Position numbers and translations under genes: made by a program
The notes under the pieces: model-generated
What the model saw: only the letters and a program-made list of their open reading frames with translations
Database searches by the model: none
Told to the model about the DNA's origin: nothing
Part shown: piece by piece, positions 40,142 through 51,700 of the stretch
Layout: the number at the start of each line of letters is the position of its first letter
Numbering within the stretch: position 1 is the first letter of the stretch
Assembly: GCF_901933205.1 (NCBI RefSeq)
Contig: NC_044572.1
Location: 62,840,965 to 62,904,964 of the forward strand
Reading direction: 5' to 3'
DNA from: Camarhynchus parvulus
Taxonomy: Eukaryota; Chordata; Aves; Passeriformes; Thraupidae
DNA length: 64,000 bases

Positions 40142-40188
<47 letters not shown>
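40139..40188. repeat. (AT)n dinucleotide microsatellite, about 50 bp
   Basis: AT units run from 40139 to 40188 with a single G interruption at 40147. It begins about 200 bp after the + strand LTR. A tract of this length is likely to be length-polymorphic. Confidence 0.97.
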
Positions 40189-40190
<2 letters not shown>

Positions 40191-43100
40191 TTTTTTTCCT
40201 GTGTCATAGACAAGGTTTCAGCATCCAGGTAACATAGTCCTATGAAAAAAATTGTATAAATACTGACTTCCTGTTGTATGTGTGAGCATAGATGCTAAAC
40301 ACATCAACAGTTCTTCAGCTTCCCTAAAATGTTGATACCACCGACCAACCTTTTAGATGCTGTGAGACACCAAAAAATTATATCTCTTTAAATTCCCATC
40401 TACATACTGAAGGCAAATTTATAACACGCCAGTTTTATCTTTTTCTCTTCCCTACTACTTATACACTATTTTGGCATGCAAAAGTGGTTAGCCTGATCCT
40501 CAACTTGAAAAATACTTTCTGGTTGAGGGTGGAAGAAAGTCTTAATACAATTAGCAATATGCAGCAGGATTGGATTAGCCATAGACATCTGTAGGTCTTA
40601 TTAGTAGACATTTAAACTGCAGAAAATGCTTTTTATTGGACTGTATTCATATGACTGCATTCTAGAGCTCAAACACCTTTATAAAATACTAACTGAATCA
40701 AAATGAAATTAATTAGAAAGAATATATTTGAATTTAATTATCTTGAGCTCTGAATACTCTTTGCATGCAGGGTTTTATGTGTCTATCTGAAGTGTACTTG
40801 GTGGAGAGTTTTAATTAGGACTGGAGACAGAGTAAAAATATTTGGAATGTGAAATTTATAAATGGCAGTGATTTTCAGCTAGGTGTGTAGACATTTTTTT
40901 GGAACTGGCTACCTTTCTTGCTTCTCTTTCCCCCCCTCTTCTTAAGCTACTTTTATGTTCAAATTAATACCAGATCGTGAAAAAGAAGAAATCCTGTTGT
41001 GGCTCTTGGTCCTCTGCAGCATGATCAGAGTTGTCAGATCTGCAGCTGCAAGAGATTTTTTTACCTTTGTGTGTTTAATGGCTCATACTTCCCTGTTCTT
41101 TGACGGTACCATTTCACTGTAAAAGTGCGGGGCTGTGGATGGCACAGGACATGTGGCTGCCTTGACTACTGTCTCAGATGTCAGACATGCCAAGACTGAA
41201 AGAGCTGATTTGGCAGCTGCCCAGCAGATTTTTATAAAGGCTCAGTTGGTGGCCAGAAACCCAGGCTGTCAAGAGTTGTGTTATGCAATAAATTGTTTTT
41301 CAGCAGAAGTTTCTAATCCAATTTCAGCTGTATTTTTTTTGTACTATGTAATCAAAGATAAATATACATTATTTCGTGGTGTTTCAGAGAAGTGGAGATG
41401 TGTGGTGTAAACATCACCCATCAGGTTGGTTTGTTTGTTTTTCTTTTAAGAAAGATTTAGACCAGTTCACCAACGCAGGAAATTATGCGTAAATTATTTT
41501 GGTTTCTGCCTGGGAGGGATGTATTTGTATACAGCATACCTTTTCAAAGATCATTCAGTGTATGTTTTAGCAGGTGTTTCCTTCATTTGAAGAGAGCATC
41601 AGGTAAGAACGTATTTATCAAGTCAGAGCTTTTGCTTAGGCATAAATTGTCCACAAATGATGGTCGGACAGAAAATTGTGCCTTGTCAGGCTGTGACCTA
41701 CCTGAATCATTGCAGGCCCTGACCATGTAACAGATGCCCTGCCACTCCTTTATATTTTCCTTTCACTTCTCTATAAAGTACATAATCCATTTTTTAAAAA
41801 GTGGGTAAGGTTCATTAGAACACAGTGAGATATTTAGGGCTCACAGTAGTGACATTACAACAAACTTGCTTTCATTTCCTGAATACCATCTGTGTTTCCC
41901 TCCCTTATCATGATTGTCATGTTTCAGTGCCATGGTAGGCTTGCATCTCTCCACGTGTGAGTTGCTGTGCAAAGGGACAGTTACACTTTTTTCTCTGCCC
42001 CAGCAGTAGTCACCATTTAGTCATGTGGTTGAGAATAAGCAAGCTGTTCTGGATGAAGACAGTAATTTTTCTTGTCTTGGGGCGAGATTTTCACTCTTCT
42101 GATCAAACTGGTCAAATAGGCGCTTAAAGGCTAATGCTGGTATTGGGTTTGGAGCAGGTGCTTCCATTGTGGTGCCAGGTGAATTAAGCTGGTTATCAAA
42201 ACCATTCCCTCAGTCTGAATAATTAGCTTACACCTCCATACCTCTTTGTACCAGCACACTGCCACCCTCAGTTCAATCAGGTCCCAAAGTTCAGATGTTT
42301 TTGGGAGCAAAATGATTGTTTAGATTCCTAATCTGGCCTAAGCTTTCACTAGTTTCATACTGAGTAATAGTTTTCTAGAGGTGCAGAAACATCATCAAGG
42401 CCTCTTAAGTTTATGTAAAAGAAACAATTAACACACAAAGCAACTGTTCTTAATTATTTCATTATTAGGCTTAAGATAAATTTAGGAACTATTTTTATGT
42501 CTCAGTTCAGGGAATGACTTGTATTTGGAGATTTTGACTGTAACTCTTCTACCATAATGTATTTTTGCAAGAGCAGGTTGAAGCTCACTGGGCTTAAAAG
42601 TGCCCAAGGCCTTTAGTGACCCAAAAACCAGAGTGTTTCTCTCCCGTGCTGCTCTTCAGAATTCATCTGAAGGAAGGAAATGCAGTCCCTGGTGCAGCAC
42701 AAGGCAGTGAAAGAGTGCAGACCAATAGGAGATTGCAGGGGATGAAAGCTGTAGAAGTGCTAAGGCAGAAAGGAGAGAGATTTTTGTTTTCTTCCACTTT
42801 TTCTTTGCCATGATAACATTGGTTTTTCAAGTCGGGAGCTGTAATGTAACGTGAGTTCTTTGGGGAAGTTTTCTGGAAGTACGAGGGGGAAAAAGTAGCT
42901 ATAATTACCAGATAAACTTAAATGCTAAAACAGAGCCATTAATAAAGGAAATTTCCCCTTTCTTCATGTTAGTTAGCACATTTTTAAAACATGACCTATT
43001 TTCCTAAACTAGACAGAACAGATTACATTTTCCAGAAGGCATGAGTCACTCCACTATAAAGTCTCCAAGCTGTATCAATCTTCATCAGCTTAAGCCATTC

Positions 43101-44917
43101 ATGAGGTTTTATTTTTTCTCACTGAATATAAGCAGTTTGTTTTAAATGAGAAGCTGCTACATCCTCTCTGGATAGTTAAACTTGATTAAAAGGTTAAATA
43201 TTAAATAAGTGTGAACTTTATTCTGAGAGAAAGGAGTGGAGGGACCTTGATAGTAAGCGAAAGACTACAAGGATATTATTGTGGTTATATATGAGTATAA
43301 CTAGTTTGCACCATGCTCTGCTTGGCTGTAAGAAGTCCAAGCAGTGTGATAACTGCCAGAAGGAGCCAAAAATCTTTATTTATGGAGCTTCAGTTGAATA
43401 TATTACAGTCTGGTTTCAAATTGTTACCCTGGAAGTTCAAACTATTGCTAGGAGTTTGTGCCGAGAAGAGCTTACGCTGTCTGGTGCTGGAGCAGCCCTC
43501 TGGGTCCTGCAGGTTTTCAGAGAGGGAGGTTACACCCACGGCCCAGCAGTGGGGTTTCCCTCTGCAGTGTGCACTTGGGGCGCTGATGGAACTTTGTGAT
43601 GCCATGGAGACCTCTGCTCACACAGCAGCAGGGGAAGTACATGCGTTCATACAGCAGTAAGAGTTGGTACTTCCTCATGGGGTTTGCTCTGTGCCATGCA
43701 CATACCAAGAAATCAGGCTTTGGAAATGAGTGAGGTAATTGTTAGTAAGTGCTAATCACAGTTAGCAGCAGTAACTCACCCAAGACTGCATGGAAGGATC
43801 TGTGTCAGCCTCTGAAGGTGAATCTGGGTTTTCCACCAATTCCTTTTTGGTCTGACTTTTAGAGAAAAACAGGTATTACTGTTTTCCATTGATAATATAC
43901 AACCAAAAGGCAAAAGTCTGTTGTAAGTCGTAATCCAGTAAACAAACATTTCCATCTCAGTCCTTTGGCTGAAAAGTAATTTGTATGATCTATGAAAATG
44001 TGTTGTCTGTTTTTCATGCAAAAGGCATATTTTTTTAACGTTGCTATAAATGCAGTAAAAACCACCCTTTGAAATAGTTCTCCTTCAAAAATATCCTTGA
44101 GGAAAGGGTAGAAACTTGTGGTTTATTTTTCCTGTTGCTTCAAAATGACCTTCTTACATCTGCAGTAAAGACTCTCTGAGGGCTGTTGAACCATGAAAGC
44201 ATATTCATTTAGGGCATTGGGTGCCACAGTGATTTTAACCAAGTGTTGGATGCAGTGCTGGAAAAAGAAAAAAGAGGGAGCTTGTGTTTTTGTTGTTTTG
44301 CTTTTTTGCAACCTGGCATGAAGAATGAGGTCAGGAGATGCGTGCTTGGGAAAGACCCAAAGAGAGAGCTGGAAGGATGCCAGCCTCACTGAGTCATAAC
44401 ACACACGTGCTTATAAGTATCTTTGTACCTTACTAAGTCCTGACTTTTCAAAAAAAACAATCACTGCTGTAAAAGTATTTACATAAAAATTAAGGCAAAT
44501 AACATAGAGTGCTGCATGCTTTCTCCCTTGTTCCAGCTTTGTTTTACCCTATGAACTATGACTTCTGTTTGCTTAAGGCAAGGCTGCGCCAGGCTGAAGA
44601 ATGCTGTATCTGCAATGAATGAAGTTTGTCATGCTGCTGCCCAAGGAGCTCAGCAGCTCTCATGATTTCAGGATGATGTTTCACCTGCCCAGGAGGTGGT
44701 GTTAAGCCTGCCTCTTGCTTCTGCTTTTTAAAAATTAACATCTGAATATAATTTTGGAATTTTAGGAATTTAGGAAGGCTGTGTGCAGGTGACGTGCACA
44801 CCAGGCAGCCGGACTGCAGGGAAACAAGCACCTAAGGTATAGGTGAATGGTGAAAGCTAAAGGTGCTGCACTTTGATCATTTTGATTTCTTTACAGATAT
44901 ATACACATTATGTATTG

Positions 44918-44924
<7 letters not shown>

Positions 44925-44948
<24 letters not shown>
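44925..44948. repeat. (TA)12 microsatellite
   Basis: Twelve perfect TA units preceded by TGTG and followed by ATTATTG. Confidence 0.95.
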
Positions 44949-44950
<2 letters not shown>

Positions 44951-46663
44951 TATTGTTATGTATTATTAAACATCTGTTATGGTCGCTGAAGTTCAGACAT
45001 AAATGTACAGTGTGTGGTTCCCTGGAAAGGCATAACCAAGAGGGGTGGCATGATTTTTTTTTTTTCATTTTAAATTCTAATTTAAAGGAAATTATGCAGT
45101 TGTGTTTCTTAATTCTGCCCCAGGGTCTCCCTGGTTGTTTACATCCGTTAGTTTTATTCTGAGTTTATAAGATAATCTTATTGTCATATTGGGAGGCAGA
45201 AATCATCTCAGCTAACCTGCAGTGAAGGTTGTGGGCTTGTGGTGATGAACCTGCAGTTTAAGATGTTATTCAGTCCTTTTTTGGGTCTGAGTCAATAATG
45301 GACAATCCATTAGTTCCCCATAAGTCGTTTCAATGGCTAATTACTTGCACAGTTGCAGAAATTGTTCTTTAATTCTGTCTTACATTTTTCTGAATCGAGT
45401 TCCAGCTGTTGGACGATGTTATACCCCTCTCTGCCAGCCTTGAGAGCCGTCTATTAACAAATCCCTACTCCCTGTGGAAATATTTAAAGGCAGCAATTGA
45501 GTCAGTCCCTTTGAGCTTGGATTGGGGGTGGCGGGGTAGTGTTGAGAAGTTACATAGATTAAATTCCTCAAGCCTTTCACTTGACCATATTTCTAAACAG
45601 TTTTGGGGGTGTGTATGTTTTGCTAAAGTGAGATAACTCTTGCAGTTGGTGGTGGTGTGAGTGCAGTGCGGGCGCACAAGCACACAACAGCTTTCCCTCC
45701 ACTGGCGTGACGAGGCAGAGGCGATGTGACCCATGTAATTATGGTTAAATGTGTCAGGAGCTGGAGCTGTGGCTCAGCTGGGCTCTGAGTCAGCTTCTCT
45801 CAGCATTCGGCTGTTTTTGTGCCATAGGCTCCAGGGAAGATGCACTTGGCGATTGTGAAACCTTTTTATTGCTCCTGCAGTATGGAGCCATGTGAATACA
45901 GGTGTTGGCAGCAGCTTAGCCCCTTATTCTGCTGACCTTGGATAGCACATGGTGTTGGAGAACTTGAGGACATTTTTTCAAGCTGGGTGGTGTGTGCAGG
46001 GGAAGCCCACAGCAGAGCAGTGCACATAGGTCAGGGGCTGCAGCCGGGACACAACTGGGCTGGTGGGGAGAGACTCTCCATGTGCATTTCTAGAGGCAGC
46101 ACTGCTGCCTCATGGGGCAGATGAAGCCACTACGGTTCACCTGGAGTTTTACAGCTCCAGGAATTGAGTGTGGTGTGAAATTGCTTCAGTGGGTGCTAAG
46201 GTCTTAGTCCCCACCTTCTGGGCCCCATCTCTTGGCTGGTGGCGTAATTTCCAGACAGCCCGCAAGCTGGTGGGACTGTGTCCTGCATGTTGCTGGCAGC
46301 GGGATACACCTTGGCTGCCAGAAGATTGGGTATCCTTTTGCATCCAACATATTGCCTAGGGAGACCCAACACATTGCCTGGGGAGAGGGAGATGACTCCG
46401 GGCGGTTCGCAGGAGGGTGGCCTAGACCAGAGGCCGCTGGTGTGCAGTAGTGAGTGCCTTCCCTTCCACAGGAGGGACTGCAGCCATCTGGTGCAAGGGC
46501 AGAGGTCCTGTGCTCAGCAGATGCCAATTTAAAGACCAGTTCCATCAGCAGGTTTCACCCTGTCGCTGTTGAAGCAGTGAACGCTGCCATGTGCTCCTTG
46601 CAGTGAGATGTGACAGAGTGGATTTACTTTCTTTTGAGTTTTTTTTTCTTTTTAATTTTTTTA

Positions 46664-46730
46664 GGGGTTTTTTTTTTTTTGTTTGTTTGGTTGGTTGGTT
46701 TGGTTTGGTTTTGGTTTTGGGGTTTTTTTT
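46664..46730 (+). repeat. Strict G/T tract with GG pairs at lengthening spacing
   Basis: All 67 bases from 46664 to 46730 are G or T. GG pairs start at 46689, 46693, 46697, 46702, 46707 and 46713, and a GGGG starts at 46719. The T spacers between them are 2, 2, 3, 3, 4 and 4 nt. It lies within a longer T-rich region from 46638. The G strand is the transcribed-sense strand, so the RNA would carry several GG runs able to form a two-tetrad quadruplex. Confidence 0.95.
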
Positions 46731-47602
46731 AGTTTTTCTGGATTTTTACCAGGGTAAAAGGGTCTAGTGAGGTCAGGAACTGATGGATGTTTTTGTGCAG
46801 CTTCCAGTACAAATGCCAGTGGAGGGAGTGGTGTTCACAGGCCTGTGTCCATAACATGGACAGGGGCTGGAGGTTTCTGTAACTGTTTCCTAACTGAGCC
46901 TGACTCCCTCAAGGCCTTAGGTAGTTCCCATGAAACAGAAATGCATGATGTCCCATTGGGCCTTTGTTGGTGGGAATGTAAATGAGGGCATCCTTGGGCA
47001 AGCTTGGTTAAAGTTGGGCTGCAGCCCTCTCTGTTTAGTGTTGCTTCTGGTTAGGGCTGAAGCTGTGTTGGCAGCAAAATGGTAAGCCAGAGTTGTTTGT
47101 GTAAACCTTTGTTGACAAAATAACTGGATGTACTACTCCTTTTAAAATGCTTGCCGAGAGATTTTTTTGTCTTTTTTTGGTTGCTGTGGGTGTTGGGTTA
47201 CAAAGTTTGATTTCTTGGCCCAGAGCTGCCTGTACTCTAAAACTCTCTGGGCATAGCTCAGCCTTCTTCAAAGCGTAGTAGCTTGTCCCTGGTGCGAAAT
47301 GCACATCCTGCTGCCAAAATGCTGGCTGCTTTCACTGCACTCATTGTGTTGCTTTTTTTGTTGTTGGGGTTTTTTTTTTATTTTGTTTTTTAACCCCTGC
47401 CAACTAATTTGTCCTAGAATTTTTTTGGTGGGAAGGGTGAGGGGTGGAAATATTTTTGATCACAATTCAGCAGCTGAATTCCAATATGTCACTAGAGGAG
47501 CAAAGAAAAAGCTATCTCTGGTCACCCTAAATTATGTGTATGTTTTTGGAAGTTGGCAGTGCCTGTCTTTTCTTTGGCACATGGATGGTCTTAAGCTCTC
47601 CT

Positions 47603-47614
47603 GCCTCCTGGTGG
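47603..47614 (-). promoter_or_regulatory. Possible CTCF core-like site
   Basis: GCCTCCTGGTGG differs at one base from the core GCCCCCTGGTGG that is the reverse of the CTCF consensus. It is about 1 kb upstream of exon 2. A single short match is weak evidence. Confidence 0.2.
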
Positions 47615-48490
47615 GGATTGCTGATGGGGCTTGTGGAGTTTTCAGTGTGAGGTGACAGTGACAGTACACTGTGGTACACTTACCACTTAAGGTCTGCCGA
47701 GAAATGTTAATCTTTTGCTTTAGCAATGATGTAGCCCCTGAGGAAAAGGGCAAGAATGCTCAACCAGAGATTTCCAAAGACCCCAAGACAATTACGGGGC
47801 TTATGAAAATATGGCGACTTACCTATGTCACTTACGTCTTTATATCAATTTGCTGACTTAATTTATTTGAATGCTAAAGGCTTTGGGGAAATACTTTTCC
47901 AGGGAGTTAATGTTTTAACTCAAGTGAGTACTAAATTTGATGTAGACTAGTATTCCTTTTGATAAATTAGCATTTGTCTCCTAAAAATAAAGTAGAAAAC
48001 ATATGTCCCATGAGCCAAATTCCACTTGGCTTTATGGTGAGATAAATTCAGAATAGCTTCATTGTTATCAATATACAACTTCATTATAACACTGCAATTA
48101 ATGCAAAACACAAAACCAGAAAGAAAAATAACCTGAGCCAAGAGACACAAACGAAGGCCAAAATGGCAGCAAGAGAAGTTGGTTCACCAAACTTGCCTCT
48201 TCAATTTCTGCAACATTCATTTTAGTGTTTTGTTGGGGTTTTTTTCCCCTCGTCCTAATTACCTGGGAGAACACTTCCTGCCTGTGATAAATTTCTCCAT
48301 GAGGGATTCATTATAAGGATTTTAACAATTAAGTTTTACCTCCTGCCTAACACCTGGTACATGCCTACTGCTGTTTGCAGAATAAAGGATTAGAGGGATG
48401 GGACTAATGCTCTGATTTGATAATACTTACATTTCTGTTCTCTGTTAGAGCTGATCAGGTTGCATATTCTTACATAGCATTCTTCTTCAG

Positions 48491-48508
48491 TTTTTTTTTT
48501 TTTTTTTT
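48491..48508. repeat. Poly(T) homopolymer, 18 nt
   Basis: Eighteen T followed by CCCTCTTTC, about 130 bp upstream of JARID2 exon 2. It is a pyrimidine tract that could act as a splicing-factor (PTB/U2AF-type) binding site, but no exon follows it directly. Confidence 0.9.
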
Positions 48509-48603
48509 CCCTCTTTCACTGAATTAAAAATAATCTCTGTAGCTTTAGGCTTTGGGGGTTTATTTGGTTTTGTTTGAATTTTTGTTTTGTTTCAGGTGCA
48601 TGC

Positions 48604-48638
48604 AATTAATGTCTTCTTTCTGTTTCCATCTCCTTTAG
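48604..48638 (+). promoter_or_regulatory. JARID2: Splice acceptor of JARID2 exon 2 (branch point, polypyrimidine tract, AG)
   Basis: A pyrimidine-rich tract (48611-48636, mostly T and C) ends in TTTAG immediately before the first exon codon. A plausible branch site, ATTAAT, lies about 30 nt upstream at 48605-48610. A separate T18 run at 48491-48508 followed by CCCTCTTTC is a second pyrimidine-rich stretch, but it has no coding sequence after it. The acceptor sets the exon in phase 0, in agreement with the known protein. Confidence 0.9.
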
Positions 48639-48774
48639 GATGACAGTGATGGGATTCCCTGGTCAGAGGAGAGGGTGGTGCGGAAGGTCCTTTATTTATC
48701 ACTGAAGGAGTTCAAGAATGCACAGAAGCGGCAGCACAGCGATGGCATTAGCGGGAGCCTCAAGGCAGTGAACG
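48639..48774 (+). CDS. JARID2: JARID2 coding exon 2 (Jumonji/ARID protein, PRC2 accessory subunit), partial CDS
   Basis: The exon is 136 bp: 45 complete codons plus one base, entering in phase 0 and leaving in phase 1. It reads [16 protein letters not shown] onwards to KAVNG and is recognised as residues 16-60 of JARID2, with the trailing G beginning the glycine codon 61. JARID2 is a catalytically inactive Jumonji-family nuclear protein that binds PRC2 (EZH2-EED-SUZ12), recruits it to chromatin and tunes H3K27 methylation. The exon encodes the ubiquitin-interaction motif (residues about 24-39: acidic EE, then V-x-x-x-L-x-x-S-L-x-E with the central Ser), which binds H2AK119ub1 placed by PRC1. 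Compared with mammalian JARID2 as remembered, residues 49 and 53 are Ser instead of Ala. The start codon lies in exon 1, outside the window, and the exon contains no internal Met. Without splicing, the frame runs past the donor and stops near 48956. Confidence 0.96.
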
Positions 48775-48780
48775 GTGAGA
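48775..48780 (+). promoter_or_regulatory. JARID2: Splice donor of JARID2 exon 2
   Basis: The exon ends AACG and is followed by GTGAGA, which matches the GTRAGT consensus at five of six positions. The last exon base is G, as preferred. The donor leaves phase 1, so exon 3 should begin with two bases completing a glycine codon. Exon 3 was not found in the remaining 15.2 kb. Confidence 0.9.
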
Positions 48781-51700
48781 CACCTCTGTGGTACTGCTGG
48801 AAGGACTCAGTCCTTCTTCCATGCTCTAGCAGGGAAGCAGACCAGTGTACCAGCTGGCATATACACTGTGCCCTTTGGATCTGCACAGAGGAACTTGTTT
48901 CTGGAATGCTTGACATGCCCGGGTTGAAGAATCTGTATGTTTTGGTTTCTGGCTGATTTACTTGGGGATAAGGGTGGAGGGCAGGTGGGAGGACAGGGAC
49001 AGGCTGCTAGTCCAGAGAACAGGAGCCCTTCTAGTCAGTCTGCTTCCTGATGTGCTGAGTATGTCAGCAGGGAAGGTAACCATTTAAAGGTGATTGGCTT
49101 CAGTTGCCTTGGAGAAGTACACTTGGACAGAATTTACATACTGTCACTTCGATGCAAGAAACTGCCTTGCCAGCATCTATCTCTGGAGTATCCAAGTCCA
49201 CAGGTGAAGTAGCACAGGATCTACATATAGAGTTAAAGGGCTGAGAGGACACAAGCAGTGTGACATTGGACTCCCCTAGTTTAGTAGCTCACAGAGCAGT
49301 TGTTTAAAGGTATTAAAAGGAGATGCAGACAAGCTTAGATGACAGGAGCTTGAAAGAATTGAATTTTATTTCTTTAATGCTCTAGTCAGTTATGATCTGT
49401 GGCTTCCCGTTCCGTTAAAGCTTGCTTTAAAAATCTGTGGTATCCTGAGAGGTGAATATAAAGTGTGTCTCTTTCAGATTCACTTAGACCCTTACTTGAA
49501 AAGGCTTTGTCATGCTAGCTTGAGCCTTGAAAGTGATGACTAGCAGGATTCAGATTTCTGGGCAGGCTTTCAGTTTTCACTCACAAGAGCTTATTTGTTT
49601 CTTTATGGAGGTTTATGGCAGTTCCTTTTAGGCATGTGCATAACTATACATGTGCTAATGCATTAAAGCAGCAGCTGGGTGCTTGCTTCCTAGGTTATTC
49701 ATATTTATATGTAGCTTGTGTTGTTGACATGGTGAGTCAGATTCCACTGAGTGTTACTGCAGACAAGGCAAAAAACTAGGGGAATGGCTGGATAACTACA
49801 GGCAGCATGATAAAGTCACTGTATTGCGTAAGAAAATTGCAAACTCCTTAATGTGATTAAAGAAGACCTCAGACTTCCCAGTAATAGTATCAAATGCTGA
49901 TGTGAGGGGAAGGGGCATCTAGGTTTAAGAGCAAGCCATTTATAAGCTTGGAGGTGTACACAAAACAGCACTGGCTTTTTTCCTTCCAACACCTCTGCAT
50001 CATTGATCTTCTGTCAAACATAATTTCTCTTGGAAAGTTTCTTATTCCATTGTGGGGGGTTTTGTTTAGTCAAAGGAAAAAAGTCCAAAGGCATGAAGCA
50101 CAGTAATTGTGTGTTAGGAGGCTTTGATAATGTGCCAGGTTACAGGATGACTGAGGTTTTCATGGTGTCTAGTTTCTCCAAAGGCAGCTTAGATAAAAAG
50201 TGAGTTGGCTGGGAATGCTGTGTCAATGCAGGTATCAGGCATGGAGTATGCCACTGGCTTCCCCTGGCACCAGCACAGCTCACATCTTCAGAGCTTTTCT
50301 CCTTCACAGAAATAGATGACCAGTTATTTGAGGGTTGGGGGTTTTTTATCTGAGCCAGAATGAAATTCCATGTTGCTTTCTGTTTACTGAATGATTTTTT
50401 AAAAGTCCTGTCTTGGTATTGCTCTGTTTCAATATCTCTGTCCAAAACCATTTTTTTTTAGCCATTGATATTTAGAAGAATGTTTCATTATGCAGGGAAA
50501 AATGAGCAAAAGGGAGGAAGATTGATACTGTGCTGTGACATCAAGAAAATCAATTTGAAAATGCAATTTGTTCATTACATAAAAAAAATGTAACCATATA
50601 TTTTCAAATCCGTGGGTCTCTGTGGACTGGGAAAAAAGCAGGTTATGGTGAGAAATTACTGAGCTATTTTGAATTCAGGGAAATGTGTAGTCTTTTAAGG
50701 ATGAGTCCCAGATCTAAGATTTCATACTGTTGTGAAGAAAAAATGTTTCCTTGTATGTGTCCTTCGTTCACCTTTCAGGCCACATTTATTGTTTTTTGCT
50801 TGTTGCTCCAAAGGGTAGCATGTGGTTAAATATAGTTTTATGTGAGTGACCCATTTTTTATTAATTTATTTGACTGTTGAAAATTGACTAGGTCACCTTT
50901 CAGTACCTGGCAAATGTAACCATTTTCAAAAGTGGAAAGGAAGGGTGTGAGGGGGATTCAGGCTGTCTGAATTCCCTGCTCTGTGCACAAATATGGATTG
51001 GTCTTGTGTGCTTCTAGTAGCTGAGGGGACTGCAAACAGCTGGGTAGCAGGATTTCATCTTTGTGCCACCGTCTGTAATGCAGAGAGACTTTCTCTGGTC
51101 TAGTTTTAGAACTGCCATTCCTTGCATTTACTTGTTCATAGACTTGCAATCTGTACTTTGTTTTGGTAGAAAGTATTTATTTGAAGCAGTAGAAGAAGTT
51201 AAAAGGTACCCTAGCTCCATACAACTTGTGTCTTTAAACAGTTTTTATGTATTTGGAGCAGCTGAAGTTTGATCAACATGCTACAAAAGTTCCTTTGCCA
51301 GTGTTTGGGAAGATGCAGCTAAACCTGTATGAAAATGATTGTCAATCATATTTCATCTGGGGAGTTCAGTAGTATCATTAATGATTTGGTAGCTGGAATC
51401 ATGGTGCCTCTTTGACTGATAGTGTGAAAAGCAAATTAATTTTAAATGTGGAAGATGAACCTATTAACAGAAGTCTTTTCTGTATTAAAGTTTCTGCAAG
51501 CTCTGATGTGCTGGTGGTGGCACAGAGACATTTAACTTCTGTGCCTCTGAATAATAAAAATTAACTTTAAAATAAATAAAAATTGAAATTACTTCTGGCA
51601 ATTTTATGTATAAAAATACCTTAGCTGTCTCTGTCTCACTAGTAAATCTACTTGTTATCCTGAAAATAAGCCTACCATTTTCAGTTTGTGTCTGAAACCC

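Larger units (their letters stand above)
39931..48638. other. Intronic block leading to JARID2 exon 2
   Basis: No exon other than exon 2 is recognised. The block contains the (AT)n and (TA)n tracts, a GC-richer CpG-poor region at about 45650-46560 with a 22-bp imperfect direct repeat (CAACATATTGCCTAGGGAGA at 46346 and CAACACATTGCCTGGGGAGA at 46368), a T/G-rich tract at 46638-46730, a T-rich patch near 47345-47392 and a T18 run at 48491-48508. Confidence 0.65.

Noticed and set aside
46204..46545. Minus-strand 113-codon frame in a GC-rich patch
   Set aside because: The Ser/Pro-rich translation has competing frames on both strands and no known family. It is best explained by base composition.
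46664..46730. G/T tract considered as interstitial telomere repeat
   Set aside because: The unit is not TTAGGG; there is no A in the tract and the spacing is graded.
48675..48956. A 93-codon open frame starting at an ATG overlapping the JARID2 exon
   Set aside because: The ATG is at 48675, inside a region recognised as an internal exon, and the C-terminal 60 codons are intron read-through past a good donor. Only 48639-48774 is annotated as coding.
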